Source: Paracoccus shandongensis (GTDB lineage: Bacteria > Pseudomonadota > Alphaproteobacteria > Rhodobacterales > Rhodobacteraceae). From it: a stretch of 58,970 nucleotides of DNA. The stretch covers positions 1-58,970 of the forward strand of contig NZ_JAFLRK010000021.1 of the NCBI RefSeq assembly GCF_017315735.1, written 5' to 3'. The notes beneath the pieces were generated by a model. It ran no database searches and was not told where the DNA came from. It saw only the letters and a list, made by a program, of their open reading frames with translations. The translations under genes were made by a program, and so were the position numbers. Below, piece by piece: positions 36,234 to 46,529 of the stretch (position 1 is the first letter of the stretch; each line of letters opens with the position of its first letter).

Positions 36234-37297
36234 TCCGCATCGCATTGCTGGGCGCGGGCCTGATCGGGCGCGAACATGCGGCGCTGATCCAGGCACATCC
36301 TGGGACCGGGCTGGCCGCGATCTGCGACCCCTCGCCCGCAGGGAAGGCCCTGGCCGACACTCTGGGCGTGCCGCATTTCGCCGATTACGCCAAGGCGCTG
36401 GACGCGACACGGCCCGATGGCGCGATCATCGCGCTTCCGAACCGCCTGCACGAGCCCGCCGCCCTGGCCTGCATCGAACGCGGCATCGCCTGCCTTGTCG
36501 AAAAGCCGGTGGCCGACACGGTGGCTGCGGGCATGCGCATCGCCCAAGCCTCCGAGGCGCGCGGCGTCCCGGTGCTGGTCGGACATCACCGCCGCCACAG
36601 CCCCGATATCCGCGCGGCGAAGAAAAGCATCGCGGCGGGCGAACTGGGCGATCTGGTCGCGGTGAACGGGATGACGCTGTTCGACAAGCCCGACGCCTAT
36701 TTCCAGGCCGAATGGAGGCGCCAGCCGGGCGGCGGACCGCTGCTCATCAACCTGATCCACGACATCGACGCGTTGCGCCATCTGATCGGAGAGATCGAGA
36801 GCGTGCGCGCCTTCACCTCATCGGCCACGCGCGGCTTCGTGGTCGAGGATACGGCCAGCATCGCCATCCGCTTCCGCAATGGCGTTCTTGGCAGTTTCGT
36901 CATCTCGGACGCGGCGGTCAGCCCCTGGGCTTGGGAATATTGCTCGGGGCAGGCGCTGTATCATCCCGCGCAGCCCGGCCCTTGCCTGTTCATCGCCGGC
37001 CGCAAGGCGGCGCTGTCGGTATCCGACATGTATCTGTGGCGCCATGCTTCGCAGGACGAGCACTGGCAACATCCCCTGCTGCGCGAACATCGCCCCGGCG
37101 ACGGATCGCGCACCTATGTCAACCAGCTTGACCATTTCATCGCGGTGATCCGGCGCGAGGTCGAGCCTTTGATCTCGGCCCGCGACGGCCTGGCGACGCT
37201 GGCCGCGACATTGGCGATCGAAACGGCCGCGCGCGAGGACCGCACCGTCACGCTGGACGAAATGCTGGGGCAGGCCGCGGAAAGGGCGGTGGCATGA
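36230..37297 (+). CDS. Gfo/Idh/MocA-family dehydrogenase, copy 1
   Basis: A 355-residue NAD(P)-dependent oxidoreductase. The Rossmann motif [15 protein letters not shown] is at the N-terminus, and AICDP after beta-2 has an Asp favouring [13 protein letters not shown] is the EKP motif with the catalytic Lys near residue 90, and [15 protein letters not shown] carries the Asp/His pair of the C-terminal domain. [14 protein letters not shown] and [13 protein letters not shown] are shared nearly verbatim with the copy at 45384-46481. Relatives oxidise inositols, sugars and related cyclic alcohols. Both ends overlap neighbouring genes by four bases. Confidence 0.9.
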   Translation: MIRIALLGAGLIGREHAALIQAHPGTGLAAICDPSPAGKALADTLGVPHFADYAKALDATRPDGAIIALPNRLHEPAALACIERGIACLVEKPVADTVAAGMRIAQASEARGVPVLVGHHRRHSPDIRAAKKSIAAGELGDLVAVNGMTLFDKPDAYFQAEWRRQPGGGPLLINLIHDIDALRHLIGEIESVRAFTSSATRGFVVEDTASIAIRFRNGVLGSFVISDAAVSPWAWEYCSGQALYHPAQPGPCLFIAGRKAALSVSDMYLWRHASQDEHWQHPLLREHRPGDGSRTYVNQLDHFIAVIRREVEPLISARDGLATLAATLAIETAAREDRTVTLDEMLGQAAERAVA

Positions 37298-38121
37298 CCC
37301 GGCCGCTGTCGCTGTCCTTCCTGACCTGCCTTGGCGCCCCGCCCGAGGAGGCGGTCCGCGTCGCCGCCGCGACCGGATACGACCTGCTGGGTCTTCGGAT
37401 GCTGCCCGCGGCTGCGGGCGGGCTTGCCTTTCCGCTGATGCAGGATGCCGGCCGCCGCCGCGCCCTGCGGCGGCAGATGGAGGACTGCGGGATCGGGATC
37501 CTTGATGTCGAGATGATCCGGCTGACCCCCGATTTCCGGCCCGGCCCCTTCCTGCCCTTCCTTGAGGCTTCCGCCGATCTTGGCGCACGCGCCATCCTTG
37601 TCGCCGGGGACGACCCGGACGAGGAACGGCTGACCGCGTCCTTTGTCGCGCTATGCGAGGCGGCGGCGCCCCTGGGCCTGACGGCCGATCTGGAATTCAT
37701 GCCGCAATCGGACCTGACGGATCTCGCCGCGGCCCTGCGGGTGCTCGACGCCGCGGACCAGCCCAACCAGGGCGTGATCGTCGATGCGCTGCATGTTTCC
37801 CGTGCCCGCGTGACGCCCTCGGCCATTGCCGCCATCCCGCGCGAATGGCTGCATTATGGCCAGATCTGCGATGGTCCCGCCGAGATCCCCACCACGCGCG
37901 AGGCGCTGAATTTCGCCGCCCGGCACGAGCGCCTGCTGCCGGGCGAAGGCGCAATCGACCTGGCGGCGATCTTCGCGGCGTTGCCGCCCGACCTGCCGGT
38001 GGCGGTCGAGGTGCCAAACGACCGGCAGTCGGCGGGCATGACAGCCGAGGCATGGGCACGGCGCGCGCGGCGCGCGGCGCTGGACGTGCTGGAACCGCAA
38101 CCCGTGGGCAAGGAGCCCTGA
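37294..38121 (+). CDS. TIM-barrel isomerase/dehydratase-like protein, copy 2
   Basis: A 275-residue protein, clearly paralogous to the one at 41352-42173: PLSLSFLTCLGAPPEEAVRV then AAATGYDLLGLRMLPA versus PLSLAFLTTFDVGPAEAVRI then AAATGYQMVGLRILPA. Likely metal ligands are Glu in DLEFMPQ, Asp/His in VIVDALHVSR, Gln/Asp in YGQICDGP and Glu in AVEVPND; HERLLPGEGAID is another shared block. The superfamily includes 3-dehydroshikimate dehydratases of the AsbF type, which would fit an AroQ neighbour, but the altered AroQ makes that uncertain. It overlaps the dehydrogenase gene in an ATGA. Confidence 0.85.
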   Translation: MTRPLSLSFLTCLGAPPEEAVRVAAATGYDLLGLRMLPAAAGGLAFPLMQDAGRRRALRRQMEDCGIGILDVEMIRLTPDFRPGPFLPFLEASADLGARAILVAGDDPDEERLTASFVALCEAAAPLGLTADLEFMPQSDLTDLAAALRVLDAADQPNQGVIVDALHVSRARVTPSAIAAIPREWLHYGQICDGPAEIPTTREALNFAARHERLLPGEGAIDLAAIFAALPPDLPVAVEVPNDRQSAGMTAEAWARRARRAALDVLEPQPVGKEP

Positions 38122-38122
38122 G

Positions 38123-38944
38123 ATGATCCGCAAGACAATCCGCGGCGAAAAGATCCCCGCCCTTGGCCTGGGCACCTTCGAACTGACCGGCCCCCAGGGG
38201 GAGGCGGCGATCCGCACCGCCATCGAAATGGGTTATCGCCAGATCGACACCGCCATCCGCTATGGCAACGAACGCGAGGTGGGCCGGGCCATCCGCGCCT
38301 CGGGGGTGGCGCGGGACGAACTTTTCGTGACCACCAAGATCTGGTTCGACAACCTCGCGCCCGATCAGGTCCATGCCTGCGTCGGCGAAAGCCTGGACCG
38401 GCTGGGGTTGGAACAAGTGGACCTGCTGCTGGTCCATTGGCCGACGCGCGATGTGCCGCTGGGAGAGACACTGGCCGCCTTTGCCGATGAGCGCGCCAGC
38501 GGCCGCACCCGGCTGATCGGGGTCAGCAACTTCACCGTGGCCCTGCTTGACGAGGCGCTGGAGGTCCACGGGGCCGACCTGTTCTGCAACCAGGTCGAAT
38601 ACCACCCCTACCTGTCGCAGGAAAGGCTGCTGGCCCGGATGCGCCGCGCCGACATACTGCTGAACGCCTATCAGCCCATCGCGCGCGGCAAGGTGTTCCA
38701 GTCCGACCTGCTGAAGGCGATCGGGGCGAAATACGGCAAATCCGCGGGACAGGTCACGCTGCGCTGGCTGGTCCAGCAGGATCATGTCGGCGCGATCCCG
38801 CGATCGTCCCGGCCGGAAAACATGCGCGCCAATCTGGAGATCTTCGATTTCGAGCTGGAGGAGGAGGACATGCGCGCCATCCACGGGCTGGCACGGGGGG
38901 AAAGGTTCTCGCGCTTCGACTGGGAGCCGGAATGGGACGCGTGA
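38123..38944 (+). CDS. Aldo/keto reductase, 2,5-diketogluconate reductase type
   Basis: A 273-residue NADPH-dependent aldo/keto reductase. The catalytic tetrad is visible: Asp42 and Tyr47 in QIDTAIRYGNEREVG, Lys72 in VTTKIWFDN and His105 in LLLVHWPT. ISNFT-type text (GVSNFTVALLDEA), NQVEYHPYL and GAIPRSSRPENM confirm the family. In this operon it probably interconverts a ketone and alcohol of the imported substrate. It starts one base after the preceding stop. Confidence 0.9.
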   Translation: MIRKTIRGEKIPALGLGTFELTGPQGEAAIRTAIEMGYRQIDTAIRYGNEREVGRAIRASGVARDELFVTTKIWFDNLAPDQVHACVGESLDRLGLEQVDLLLVHWPTRDVPLGETLAAFADERASGRTRLIGVSNFTVALLDEALEVHGADLFCNQVEYHPYLSQERLLARMRRADILLNAYQPIARGKVFQSDLLKAIGAKYGKSAGQVTLRWLVQQDHVGAIPRSSRPENMRANLEIFDFELEEEDMRAIHGLARGERFSRFDWEPEWDA

Positions 38945-38971
38945 TCCGTCAGACCGCAGGGAGAGGGGCAG

Positions 38972-39634
38972 ATGACACTTGATTTCAGCGTGGTGGCGAA
39001 TGCCTGGCCCGCCCTGCTTTCCGGGGTCATGGGCACGATGCTGCTGGCGGCATCCGGCATGGCGCTGGCCATGATCATCGGCGTCCTGGGCGTGGCGATC
39101 CTGCGCGCCCAGATGCGGATCCCCAGCTTTCTGGTGACCGCCTTTGTCGAGATCATCCGCAACACCCCGTTCCTTGTGCAGATCTACTTCATCTTCTTCG
39201 CCCTGCCGCTGGCGGGCATCCGCCTGAACCCCACGATCACCGCGATCCTCGCCCTGGGGCTGAACGGCGGGGCCTATGCCATCGAAATCATCCGGGGCGG
39301 CGTCGAAAGCATCTCGAAGGGCCAGACCGAGGCGGGCCTGGCCCTGGGCCTGCACCGGGGCGAGGTTTTCCGCCTGATCGTGCTGAAGCCGGCGCTGAAG
39401 GCGATCTATCCCTCGCTTTCCAGCCAGTTCATCCTGCTTACGCTGACCACGGCGATCTGCACATCCATCTCGGCCTACGAGCTGACCTCCGTCGGCCAGC
39501 GCATCGAGGCCGAGACCTTCCGCAGCTTCGAGGTCTATTTCACGCTGACCATGATCTATCTGGTGATCTCGCTCATCACGATGTGGGTGCTGGCGGCCAT
39601 CGGCAAGCGCGCCTTCAACTATCCCGACCGCTGA
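38972..39634 (+). CDS. ABC permease, polar amino acid type (first)
   Basis: A 220-residue inner-membrane permease of the HisM/GlnP family with about five membrane helices. The N-terminal VMGTMLLAASGMALAMIIGV and FVEIIRNTPFLVQIYFIFF are typical of the family, and the EAA loop reads QTEAGLALGLHRGEVFRLIVLKPA. It pairs with the next permease; the binding protein is encoded at the start of the operon. GGGAGAGGGG ribosome site. Confidence 0.93.
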   Translation: MTLDFSVVANAWPALLSGVMGTMLLAASGMALAMIIGVLGVAILRAQMRIPSFLVTAFVEIIRNTPFLVQIYFIFFALPLAGIRLNPTITAILALGLNGGAYAIEIIRGGVESISKGQTEAGLALGLHRGEVFRLIVLKPALKAIYPSLSSQFILLTLTTAICTSISAYELTSVGQRIEAETFRSFEVYFTLTMIYLVISLITMWVLAAIGKRAFNYPDR

Positions 39635-39644
39635 GGAGGACGAC

Positions 39645-40289
39645 ATGGGACCGCAGGAGCTTACCTATCTTGTCCAGGGTCTTGGCTGGACGCTGATCCT
39701 GACCGCCATGGGCTTTCTGGGCGGGATCGTCTTTGGCATGGTGGTCGCGCTGATGCGGGTATCGTCGCGGCCATGGCTGCGCTATCCGGCCATCGCCTGG
39801 ATCGGGCTGTTCCAGGGCACGCCGCTGCTGATGCAGCTTTTCGTGGCCTATTTCGGCCTGCCGCTGCTGGGCTTCGACGTGCCGGCCTGGGCCGCGGTCG
39901 GCTTTGCGCTGACCGCCCATGCCTCGGCCTTCCTGGGCGAGATCTGGCGCGGGGCCATCCAGGCCGTTCCGAAGGGCCAGACCGAAGCGGCGAATGCGCT
40001 TGGCCTGCATTCGCGCAGCCGGATGTTCGACGTGATCGTGCCACAGGCCTTCAAGCTGTCGCTGCCCGCCACCGTGGGTTTCCTTGTCCAGCTTCTCAAG
40101 GGCACCTCGCTGGCCGCCATCGTCGGCTTCATCGAACTGGCGCGAGCCGGGGTGATCGTCTCGAACCAGATCTACAAGCCGCTCGTCGTGTTCGGCGTCG
40201 TCGGCGTCATGTACTTCGCCATATGCTGGCCGCTTTCGCTTTACGGCCGTCACCTCGAACGTCGCATGGCGGCCGGCGTCTTGAAATAA
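39645..40289 (+). CDS. ABC permease, polar amino acid type (second)
   Basis: A 214-residue permease, partner of the preceding gene. WTLILTAMGFLGGIVFGMVV opens the first helix, IGLFQGTPLLMQLFVAYFGL is the family substrate-path segment, and the EAA loop reads QTEAANALGLHSRSRMFDVIVPQA, which docks to the ATPase. It follows the first permease by 10 bases with a GAGGAGG site. Confidence 0.93.
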   Translation: MGPQELTYLVQGLGWTLILTAMGFLGGIVFGMVVALMRVSSRPWLRYPAIAWIGLFQGTPLLMQLFVAYFGLPLLGFDVPAWAAVGFALTAHASAFLGEIWRGAIQAVPKGQTEAANALGLHSRSRMFDVIVPQAFKLSLPATVGFLVQLLKGTSLAAIVGFIELARAGVIVSNQIYKPLVVFGVVGVMYFAICWPLSLYGRHLERRMAAGVLK

Positions 40290-40301
40290 GGGAGGATTCA
40301 G

Positions 40302-41063
<762 letters not shown>

Positions 41064-41070
41064 AACGACC

Positions 41071-41098
41071 GGCGCACCGGCCACAGGGCCGGTGCGCC
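41071..41098. terminator. Perfect 12-bp hairpin after the ABC operon
   Basis: GGCGCACCGGCC-ACAG-GGCCGGTGCGCC is a perfect stem-loop 7 bases past the ATPase stop. It lacks a T-run, so it may end transcription weakly or stabilise the message end. The remaining 250 bases to 41351 contain no gene; an ATCCCCGC/GCGGGGAT repeat (41155-41191) may serve the convergent transcript. Confidence 0.6.
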
Positions 41099-41351
41099 TG
41101 GACAGGTTGCCGAAAAACGCCGGTTTCGATGTTCGGGGCAGAACATGATTCACGATCCCCGCAACACGAACGGAAAAGTGGATGCGGGGATTGGACGGGG
41201 CGGCAGGCGGATCGCTCTGCAGCAGGATGGCACAGCCTGCCAGTCGATCAGCGGCGACTGCGATCCACTGATGCACATCGCCGCGCCCGACAGGAAGGAT
41301 CACGAAAAGGTCTTGCCGGGTGGCATCCCCAATCGTGACGCTGTCGCAAAC

Positions 41352-42173
41352 TCATCCCCGGCCCGCGGCGCGCAGGATCGCCGTGGTTGCGGCATGGGCC
41401 ATGGCCGCGCGGCCCAGGGCGTCCACCTTGGCCGCAAGGGGACGGTTGGGGATCTCGACGCTGACAGGCACGCCGGGGGGGATGGCCTTCGCCAACCCGA
41501 CCAGGTCGATGCCGCCCTGGCCGGGCAGCAGCCGTTCGCCCCGGGCCACGCGGATCAGGCCCGCGTCGCTGGGGTCGAACGGGTCGGGACCGTCGCAGAA
41601 CTGCACATAGTTCACCCGATGCGCAGGCAGCGCCGCGATCTGGTCCAGCGTGGTGGCCGAACGGTTGTAATGCAGCGCATCGACCAGCACGCCCCCGTTC
41701 GCGCGGCCCGCATCCTCGACGATGCGCAGCGCCGCCGTCAGGTCGGGCACGGCGGTCCAGGGCATGAACTCCAGGTCGGCGGTCAGGCCATGGGGGGCGG
41801 CGATGTCGCAAAAGCGCGCGAAACTCTCGGTCAGGCGCGACAGGTCGGGATCGTCGCCCGCGACCAGGATGTGCCTGGCTGACAGCGCCTCGCAGCGCGC
41901 GCAGAAGCGGGCGAACAGATCCCAGTCGTTTTCCGGCTTCAGGCGGATGATTTCCACATCGCCGACCGTGACGCCGGTGTCGGACAGGGCGGCCCGCACC
42001 TCGCGCAGCGCGGCGTCGTCATGCAGCAGCGGATAGTCCGGCTCGGACCCCGGCGCGGCGGGAAGGATGCGCAGGCCCACCATCTGATAGCCGGTGGCGG
42101 CGGCGATGCGGACGGCCTCGGCGGGGCCCACGTCAAAGGTGGTCAGGAAGGCCAGCGAAAGGGGATGGGTCAT
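41352..42173 (-). CDS. TIM-barrel isomerase/dehydratase-like protein, copy 3
   Basis: A 273-residue paralogue of the 37294 protein, with the same N-terminal block, ILVAGDDPDLSRLTESFARF (compare ILVAGDDPDEERLTASFVAL), Glu in DLEFMPW, Asp/His in VLVDALHYNR, Gln/Asp in YVQFCDGPDP, GERLLPGQGGID and Glu in SVEIPNR. It is the last gene of the leftward IclR operon, 7 bases after the NIPSNAP gene. Retention of two such close copies in oppositely oriented, differently regulated operons suggests two related substrates or steps. Confidence 0.85.
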   Translation of the reverse strand: MTHPLSLAFLTTFDVGPAEAVRIAAATGYQMVGLRILPAAPGSEPDYPLLHDDAALREVRAALSDTGVTVGDVEIIRLKPENDWDLFARFCARCEALSARHILVAGDDPDLSRLTESFARFCDIAAPHGLTADLEFMPWTAVPDLTAALRIVEDAGRANGGVLVDALHYNRSATTLDQIAALPAHRVNYVQFCDGPDPFDPSDAGLIRVARGERLLPGQGGIDLVGLAKAIPPGVPVSVEIPNRPLAAKVDALGRAAMAHAATTAILRAAGRG

Positions 42174-42180
42174 GGCCGCC

Positions 42181-42792
42181 TCAGGTCAGGGGCGAAAAGG
42201 GCAGCGGCATGGCGATCTGGCTGGTCATGTCGGGCGACAGCCAGTCCGGCCCGCCCTTCGGCGGCCATTTGCCGTCGGCAACCGACTTGGCCCGCGCCTC
42301 GCTGCGGGCGGCCAGGCTTTCATAAGGCCAGATCTGGGTCAGGCGCGGCGCGCCGTCCAGGCCGTACATGGCAACGGTCAGCCGGGAATAGGCCTCGCGC
42401 CCGGGCACGGCGTCGCGCCATTTGTCCATGGTCGGCATGATGCCGTTGATGCGCGTCTTGTAGGTGCGGAATTCATAGACCGGGCCGAAGCGGCCCGGCT
42501 GGACCGGCGGCAGGAAGTCCAGCGCGCGATAACTTTCCATGCTCAGCCCCACCAGATGGTCCGTGCAGCCGAAGGGGTTGTCCGACCGCAGCGCGCGTTC
42601 GCGTTCCTCAAACATCTCGGCCAGGCTGTCGAAGGCGCGCAGCACGAAGACCCGGTTCAGCGTGCCGATATCGGTGCCCCATGCGCCGCACAGGCGGCCC
42701 TGCCCCCCGGCCACCCAAGCCTCGATCCCCGGGGCGGCCTTGGCGGCGCCAAAGATCACCGTGTCCAGCGTGGCAAGTTCGTAAAAGCTCAT
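42181..42792 (-). CDS. NIPSNAP-family protein
   Basis: A 203-residue protein with two ferredoxin-like barrel halves. The second half carries YEFRTYKTRINGIMPTMDKW and LTQIWPYESLAARSEARAK, characteristic of NIPSNAP proteins (YELRxYxxxPG and WxYxSLxxR patterns). The molecular role of bacterial NIPSNAP proteins is unclear; they often sit beside FAD-dependent dehydrogenases, as here, where its start overlaps the flavoprotein stop (ATGA). A role as a small partner or tautomerase-like enzyme for the flavoprotein product is inference. Confidence 0.85.
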   Translation of the reverse strand: MSFYELATLDTVIFGAAKAAPGIEAWVAGGQGRLCGAWGTDIGTLNRVFVLRAFDSLAEMFEERERALRSDNPFGCTDHLVGLSMESYRALDFLPPVQPGRFGPVYEFRTYKTRINGIMPTMDKWRDAVPGREAYSRLTVAMYGLDGAPRLTQIWPYESLAARSEARAKSVADGKWPPKGGPDWLSPDMTSQIAMPLPFSPLT

Positions 42793-44519
42793 CCGTGATT
42801 CTCCTGTTCAAGTCCGGTGATCGGCTGGCCCGCAAGCGCGCGGCCGGCGATATAGCCAAAGGTCATGCCCGGCCCCAGCGTGATGCCGCCCGCCGGGTAA
42901 TGGCCCCCCATGATCGAGGCCATGTCGTTGCCCACCGCGAACAGCCCCGCGACAGGCTGGCCCTGCGCGTCCAGCACCTGCGCGCGCCCGTCCGTGCGCA
43001 GCCCGGCAAAGGTGCCCAGCGACCCGGGCACGATCCTGACGGCATAGAACGGACCCCTTTCCAGCGGCGCCAGCGAGGGGTTGGGGCGGTGGTCCGCGTC
43101 GCCCTGGACGCGGTTATAGGCGCTTTCGCCGCGGTGAAAGTCGGGATCCTCGCCCCGCGCCGCCGCCGCGTTGAAGCGCGCGACCGTGTCGGACAGCGCG
43201 TCCGGGGACATGCCGCAGGCGCGGGCCAGGTCGGCCAGCGTGCGGCCGCGCTTCAGATAGCCGCTGCGGATCGCCGGACCCAGGGGAAAGGGAAAGGGCT
43301 TCGACCAGCCAAGGCCCCAGCGGCGCTGCGCCTTGTGATCGGCGATCAGCCAGCAGAACTGCCGGTCGGGCGGCACGGCCTCTAGCATGGCCCCCATGAA
43401 ATCGTGATAGCTGTCGGCCTCGTTGGCAAAGCGGTGCCCGTCCGGGGTCACGGCGATGATGCCCGGCTTGGCGCGTTCCAGCAGATGCGGGAAATGCCGG
43501 ACCGAACCGTCGCGGCGCGGGACCAGCGACACCGGGGCCAGCGCCACGCTGCAGGCCAGATCGCCATCGACCCCGGCCCCGGCCCTTTCGGCCAGCCGCA
43601 TCCCGTCGCCGGTATTGGTGGCGGGCGCCGCCGAGAAATGCCCCACCCCGCCGCCCGCCTGCGGCGCAAGCGCGTCCAGACGCTGGGGATCATGCGGAAA
43701 GCCCCCGGTGGCCAGCACCACGCCCCGGGCGGCCGATACCGTCACCACGCCCTGCGGCGTTGACAGCCGCGCCCCGGTGACGCGGCCGCCCTCGCGCAGC
43801 AGGTCCATGACCGGCGCGCTGTCGATCAGCGTCACGCCCTTGTCCAGGGCCGACCGCATCAGCCGCGCGACCAGCGCATTGCCGTTCACCAGCCTTGTGC
43901 CGCGCCGGTGCAGCGCCAGGTCGCGCAGGTGCCGGGCGATCCGCCCCGCCGCATAAAGCGCCGAACGCGGCCTGCGCGTCGCGTTGAAGAAATGCCCCAT
44001 GTCGGCGCCGCCCGCGATGCCCATGCCCCACAGGCTGACCACATCCAGCGGCGGGCGCAGCTTGTCCGCCCAGGACCCCAGATCCCTCGCGTCATAGGCC
44101 AGGACCGAGACCGAACGCCCGCCCTTGCCCGCCCCGGGGGTTTCGTGGAAATCCGGGATCTTGTTGCCGTCGATCCAGCGCATCGCGGTATGGTCCTGGA
44201 AAAACGACACCATTTCCGGGCCGTTCTGCAGGAAGACCTCGATCCGGGGGTCGCTGGCGCGGTTGCCAAGCTCGTGGCGCAGGTAGGTGCGCGGGCCTTC
44301 GGGCGCCTCATTGATGCCGGCCTGGCGGGCCAGGGGATTGTGCGGGATCCACAGCCAGCCGCCCGACCAGGCCGAGGTGCCGCCGAAGACCGGCGCCTTT
44401 TCGGCCAGCACCACGCGCAGGCCGAAATGCGCGGCCGTGACCGCCGCAGCCAGGCCCGAGGCGCCCGAGCCGACAACAAGAACATCGCACGCCAGGGCGT
44501 GTTGGTAAGTTGCGTTCAT
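42789..44519 (-). CDS. KstD/fumarate-reductase-type FAD dehydrogenase, copy 1
   Basis: A 576-residue flavoprotein. The FAD Rossmann motif VVGSGASGLAAAV (Gly17, Gly19, Gly22) is followed by Glu in LAEKAP and GGTSAWSGGWLWIP. The C-terminal block GPFYAVRIVPGSLGTFAGLR and then GLFAVGNDMASIMGG is very like 3-ketosteroid delta-1-dehydrogenases, including the Tyr in FYAV. Enzymes of this group remove hydrogens next to a ring ketone; the related 4-oxocyclohexanecarboxylate desaturases aromatise a six-membered ring acid. No signal peptide or heme domain, so a soluble cytoplasmic dehydrogenase is expected. It is paralogous to the protein at 53295-54980. Confidence 0.88.
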   Translation of the reverse strand: MNATYQHALACDVLVVGSGASGLAAAVTAAHFGLRVVLAEKAPVFGGTSAWSGGWLWIPHNPLARQAGINEAPEGPRTYLRHELGNRASDPRIEVFLQNGPEMVSFFQDHTAMRWIDGNKIPDFHETPGAGKGGRSVSVLAYDARDLGSWADKLRPPLDVVSLWGMGIAGGADMGHFFNATRRPRSALYAAGRIARHLRDLALHRRGTRLVNGNALVARLMRSALDKGVTLIDSAPVMDLLREGGRVTGARLSTPQGVVTVSAARGVVLATGGFPHDPQRLDALAPQAGGGVGHFSAAPATNTGDGMRLAERAGAGVDGDLACSVALAPVSLVPRRDGSVRHFPHLLERAKPGIIAVTPDGHRFANEADSYHDFMGAMLEAVPPDRQFCWLIADHKAQRRWGLGWSKPFPFPLGPAIRSGYLKRGRTLADLARACGMSPDALSDTVARFNAAAARGEDPDFHRGESAYNRVQGDADHRPNPSLAPLERGPFYAVRIVPGSLGTFAGLRTDGRAQVLDAQGQPVAGLFAVGNDMASIMGGHYPAGGITLGPGMTFGYIAGRALAGQPITGLEQENHG

Positions 44520-44553
44520 CTTTTCCCTTGCCCGTCAGGGCAGCCCGGACGGG

Positions 44554-45387
44554 CTATGCGATCCGGCGTTCGGGCAGATCGCTGCCCAAGGCCCTGACAT
44601 TTGCTTGAAAATACGTGCTTCCGGCGGCCGCGGCCCCCAGTTCGCTGGCGGCGGCCTGCAGCCGGGGCGCCAGTTCCGCCATCCGCGCCGCCGTCATGCG
44701 CACCGCAGGCCCGGCGATGGACAGACAGCCCAGGACCGGCCCGTCGCCGTGATAGCGCACGGGCACCGCCATGGCCGCCATCCCGGCGATATAGCTGTCC
44801 ACGGCGGTGGCATAGCCCCGCGCCCGCGCCTCGGCCAGTTGCTGAAGCAGCAGGGTGATGCTGGTGGGCGCGTTCGGTCCCGCCCCCTCGGCCTGGCGGG
44901 TCAGGCCCTGGGCGCCCACGCGGGCCAGCGCCTCGTCGTCGGTCATGGTGGACAGCCAGGCCTTGCCGCCCGACGAACTGGCCAGGTGGACGACCACCCC
45001 CTGTTCCTGGCCCGGATCATAGCGCAGGCCCCGCGTCGCCCCCTGCGCCACCGCCACCCAGATCAGCCGGTCGCCGTCGATGACCGACAGGCGGATCAGC
45101 TCTCCGCTGTCGGCGGCCAGCTGGTCCAGGACCGGCTGGGCCACATCGGTGATGCCCGCCCGGCCCATGAAGCCAAGGCCCATCGCGGGAAGCTTGATGG
45201 TCAGGGCGTAATCCCCGCCCGACTGCACCTGCCGGACATAGCCAAGCCGCGCCAGTTCCTGCAACGTGCGGTGCACGCCGCTGGCGGGTTGTTCGGTCAC
45301 CTGCGCGATGGTCGTGACCGGCAGGCCCATGGGGTGGTCCACCAGAAGCTCGACAATGGCCAGGGATTTTTCCAGAACGCTGCTCAT
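44554..45387 (-). CDS. IclR-family regulator
   Basis: A 277-residue regulator. The winged helix (about 1-65) reads LEKSLAIVELLVDHPMGLPV and TEQPASGVHRTLQELARLGY. The effector domain (about 80-255) has GLRYDPGQEQG, HLASSSGGKAWLS and YATAVDSYIAGMAAMAVPV, as in IclR/PcaR/PobR-type proteins that sense aromatic or cyclic acids. It is encoded inside the operon it presumably controls, overlapping the dehydrogenase stop upstream and 34 bases before the flavoprotein, which predicts autoregulation via 46530-46575. Confidence 0.9.
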   Translation of the reverse strand: MSSVLEKSLAIVELLVDHPMGLPVTTIAQVTEQPASGVHRTLQELARLGYVRQVQSGGDYALTIKLPAMGLGFMGRAGITDVAQPVLDQLAADSGELIRLSVIDGDRLIWVAVAQGATRGLRYDPGQEQGVVVHLASSSGGKAWLSTMTDDEALARVGAQGLTRQAEGAGPNAPTSITLLLQQLAEARARGYATAVDSYIAGMAAMAVPVRYHGDGPVLGCLSIAGPAVRMTAARMAELAPRLQAAASELGAAAAGSTYFQANVRALGSDLPERRIA

Positions 45388-46481
45388 GCGACTTTTCCAT
45401 TATTGAATCCTGTTTCAGATTCGGGGTTCAGGATGGAAAGGTCAACTGCGACCGTTTGGCCGCTGCGCGCGGCCTGGTCGATGGCATCCAGCACGATCAT
45501 GTTCGCGGTCGCGTCGCGGACCGACACCCGGGGCGCGCCGCCGTCGCGGATCAGCGCGGCGAAATGGGCAAGCTGCTGTTCGTAGGGATCGGCGGGCGCA
45601 TGGGCCAGCCGCTGCGGCTGCAATTCCCGCGTCCAGTCGGGGCTGCCCTGCGCCTGCCACAGGGTCAGGTCGGGCAGCGACAGGCCTGCCCTGCTGCCCG
45701 CATAATGATGCGCGCTGACCGGATGGGCCGGAAAGCGCGCCGGGTTTTCCCCCGCCGACAGATCCCACGCCCAGGGCCCCACCGCCGCGTCCGAGATGCA
45801 CAGCGTCGCCAACCCGCCCCCGGCAAGGCGCAGGCAGACGGCGGCGGTATCCTCGACCGGGAAGCCGCGCCGGGCGTGGCTGGCGATGGCCTGCACGCTG
45901 GCGATCTCTCCGAAGAAATGGCGCAGCAGGTCGATTTCATGCACCAGGTTGATCAGCAGTGGACCCCCCGCGCCCCGGGTCCGGCGCCAGGGCGTGTCGA
46001 AATAGGCGGCAGGCTTGGCCAGGGATGCCGTGACGGTCGCCATGACCAGATCGCCCAGGATGCCCTCCCGGATCGCGTCATGCGCGGCGCGGATGATCGG
46101 GTTGTGGCGGCGGTGGTGGCCCACCAGCAGCGGCACCGACGCCTGGTCGGCCGTGCGGATCAACCCCAGGGCCGATTCGACGCTTTCGGCGACGGGCTTT
46201 TCCAGCAGCACCGGAATGCCCGCTTCCAGCAGCGCCCGGGACACCGGCAGATGGGTTTCGTTCGGCGTGGCGACGATCGCGGCCTGCGCCAGTCCCGAAT
46301 CGATCAGCGCGGCCACATCCGGCAGGCAGGGCACCCCCAGCAATTCCGCCAGCGCCCGGCCGCCTTCCGCCGGATCGACCAGGGCGGCCAGCCGCATGTC
46401 CCCCATGCGCGTCAGCGTGTCGATATGGGTGCGCCCGATGACGCCCGCGCCGATGACGGCGATCCCGATCCTGTGCTGCAT
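45384..46481 (-). CDS. Gfo/Idh/MocA-family dehydrogenase, copy 2
   Basis: A 365-residue oxidoreductase and first gene of the leftward IclR operon. Motifs are AVIGAGVIGRTHID, ALVDPAEGG (Asp after beta-2), VLLEKPVAES with the catalytic Lys, VGHHRRHNPIIRAAH and LLINLVHEIDLLRHFFGEI. It aligns along most of its length with the 36230 protein (ISDAAVGPWAWDL versus [13 protein letters not shown]). The two were probably formed by duplication and now act in separate operons with one TIM-barrel partner each. Confidence 0.9.
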   Translation of the reverse strand: MQHRIGIAVIGAGVIGRTHIDTLTRMGDMRLAALVDPAEGGRALAELLGVPCLPDVAALIDSGLAQAAIVATPNETHLPVSRALLEAGIPVLLEKPVAESVESALGLIRTADQASVPLLVGHHRRHNPIIRAAHDAIREGILGDLVMATVTASLAKPAAYFDTPWRRTRGAGGPLLINLVHEIDLLRHFFGEIASVQAIASHARRGFPVEDTAAVCLRLAGGGLATLCISDAAVGPWAWDLSAGENPARFPAHPVSAHHYAGSRAGLSLPDLTLWQAQGSPDWTRELQPQRLAHAPADPYEQQLAHFAALIRDGGAPRVSVRDATANMIVLDAIDQAARSGQTVAVDLSILNPESETGFNNGKVA

Positions 46482-46529
46482 CCTTCGGCTCCTGTGTTGT
46501 TCGAACCAAAGCAGACAAAAAACATGAAG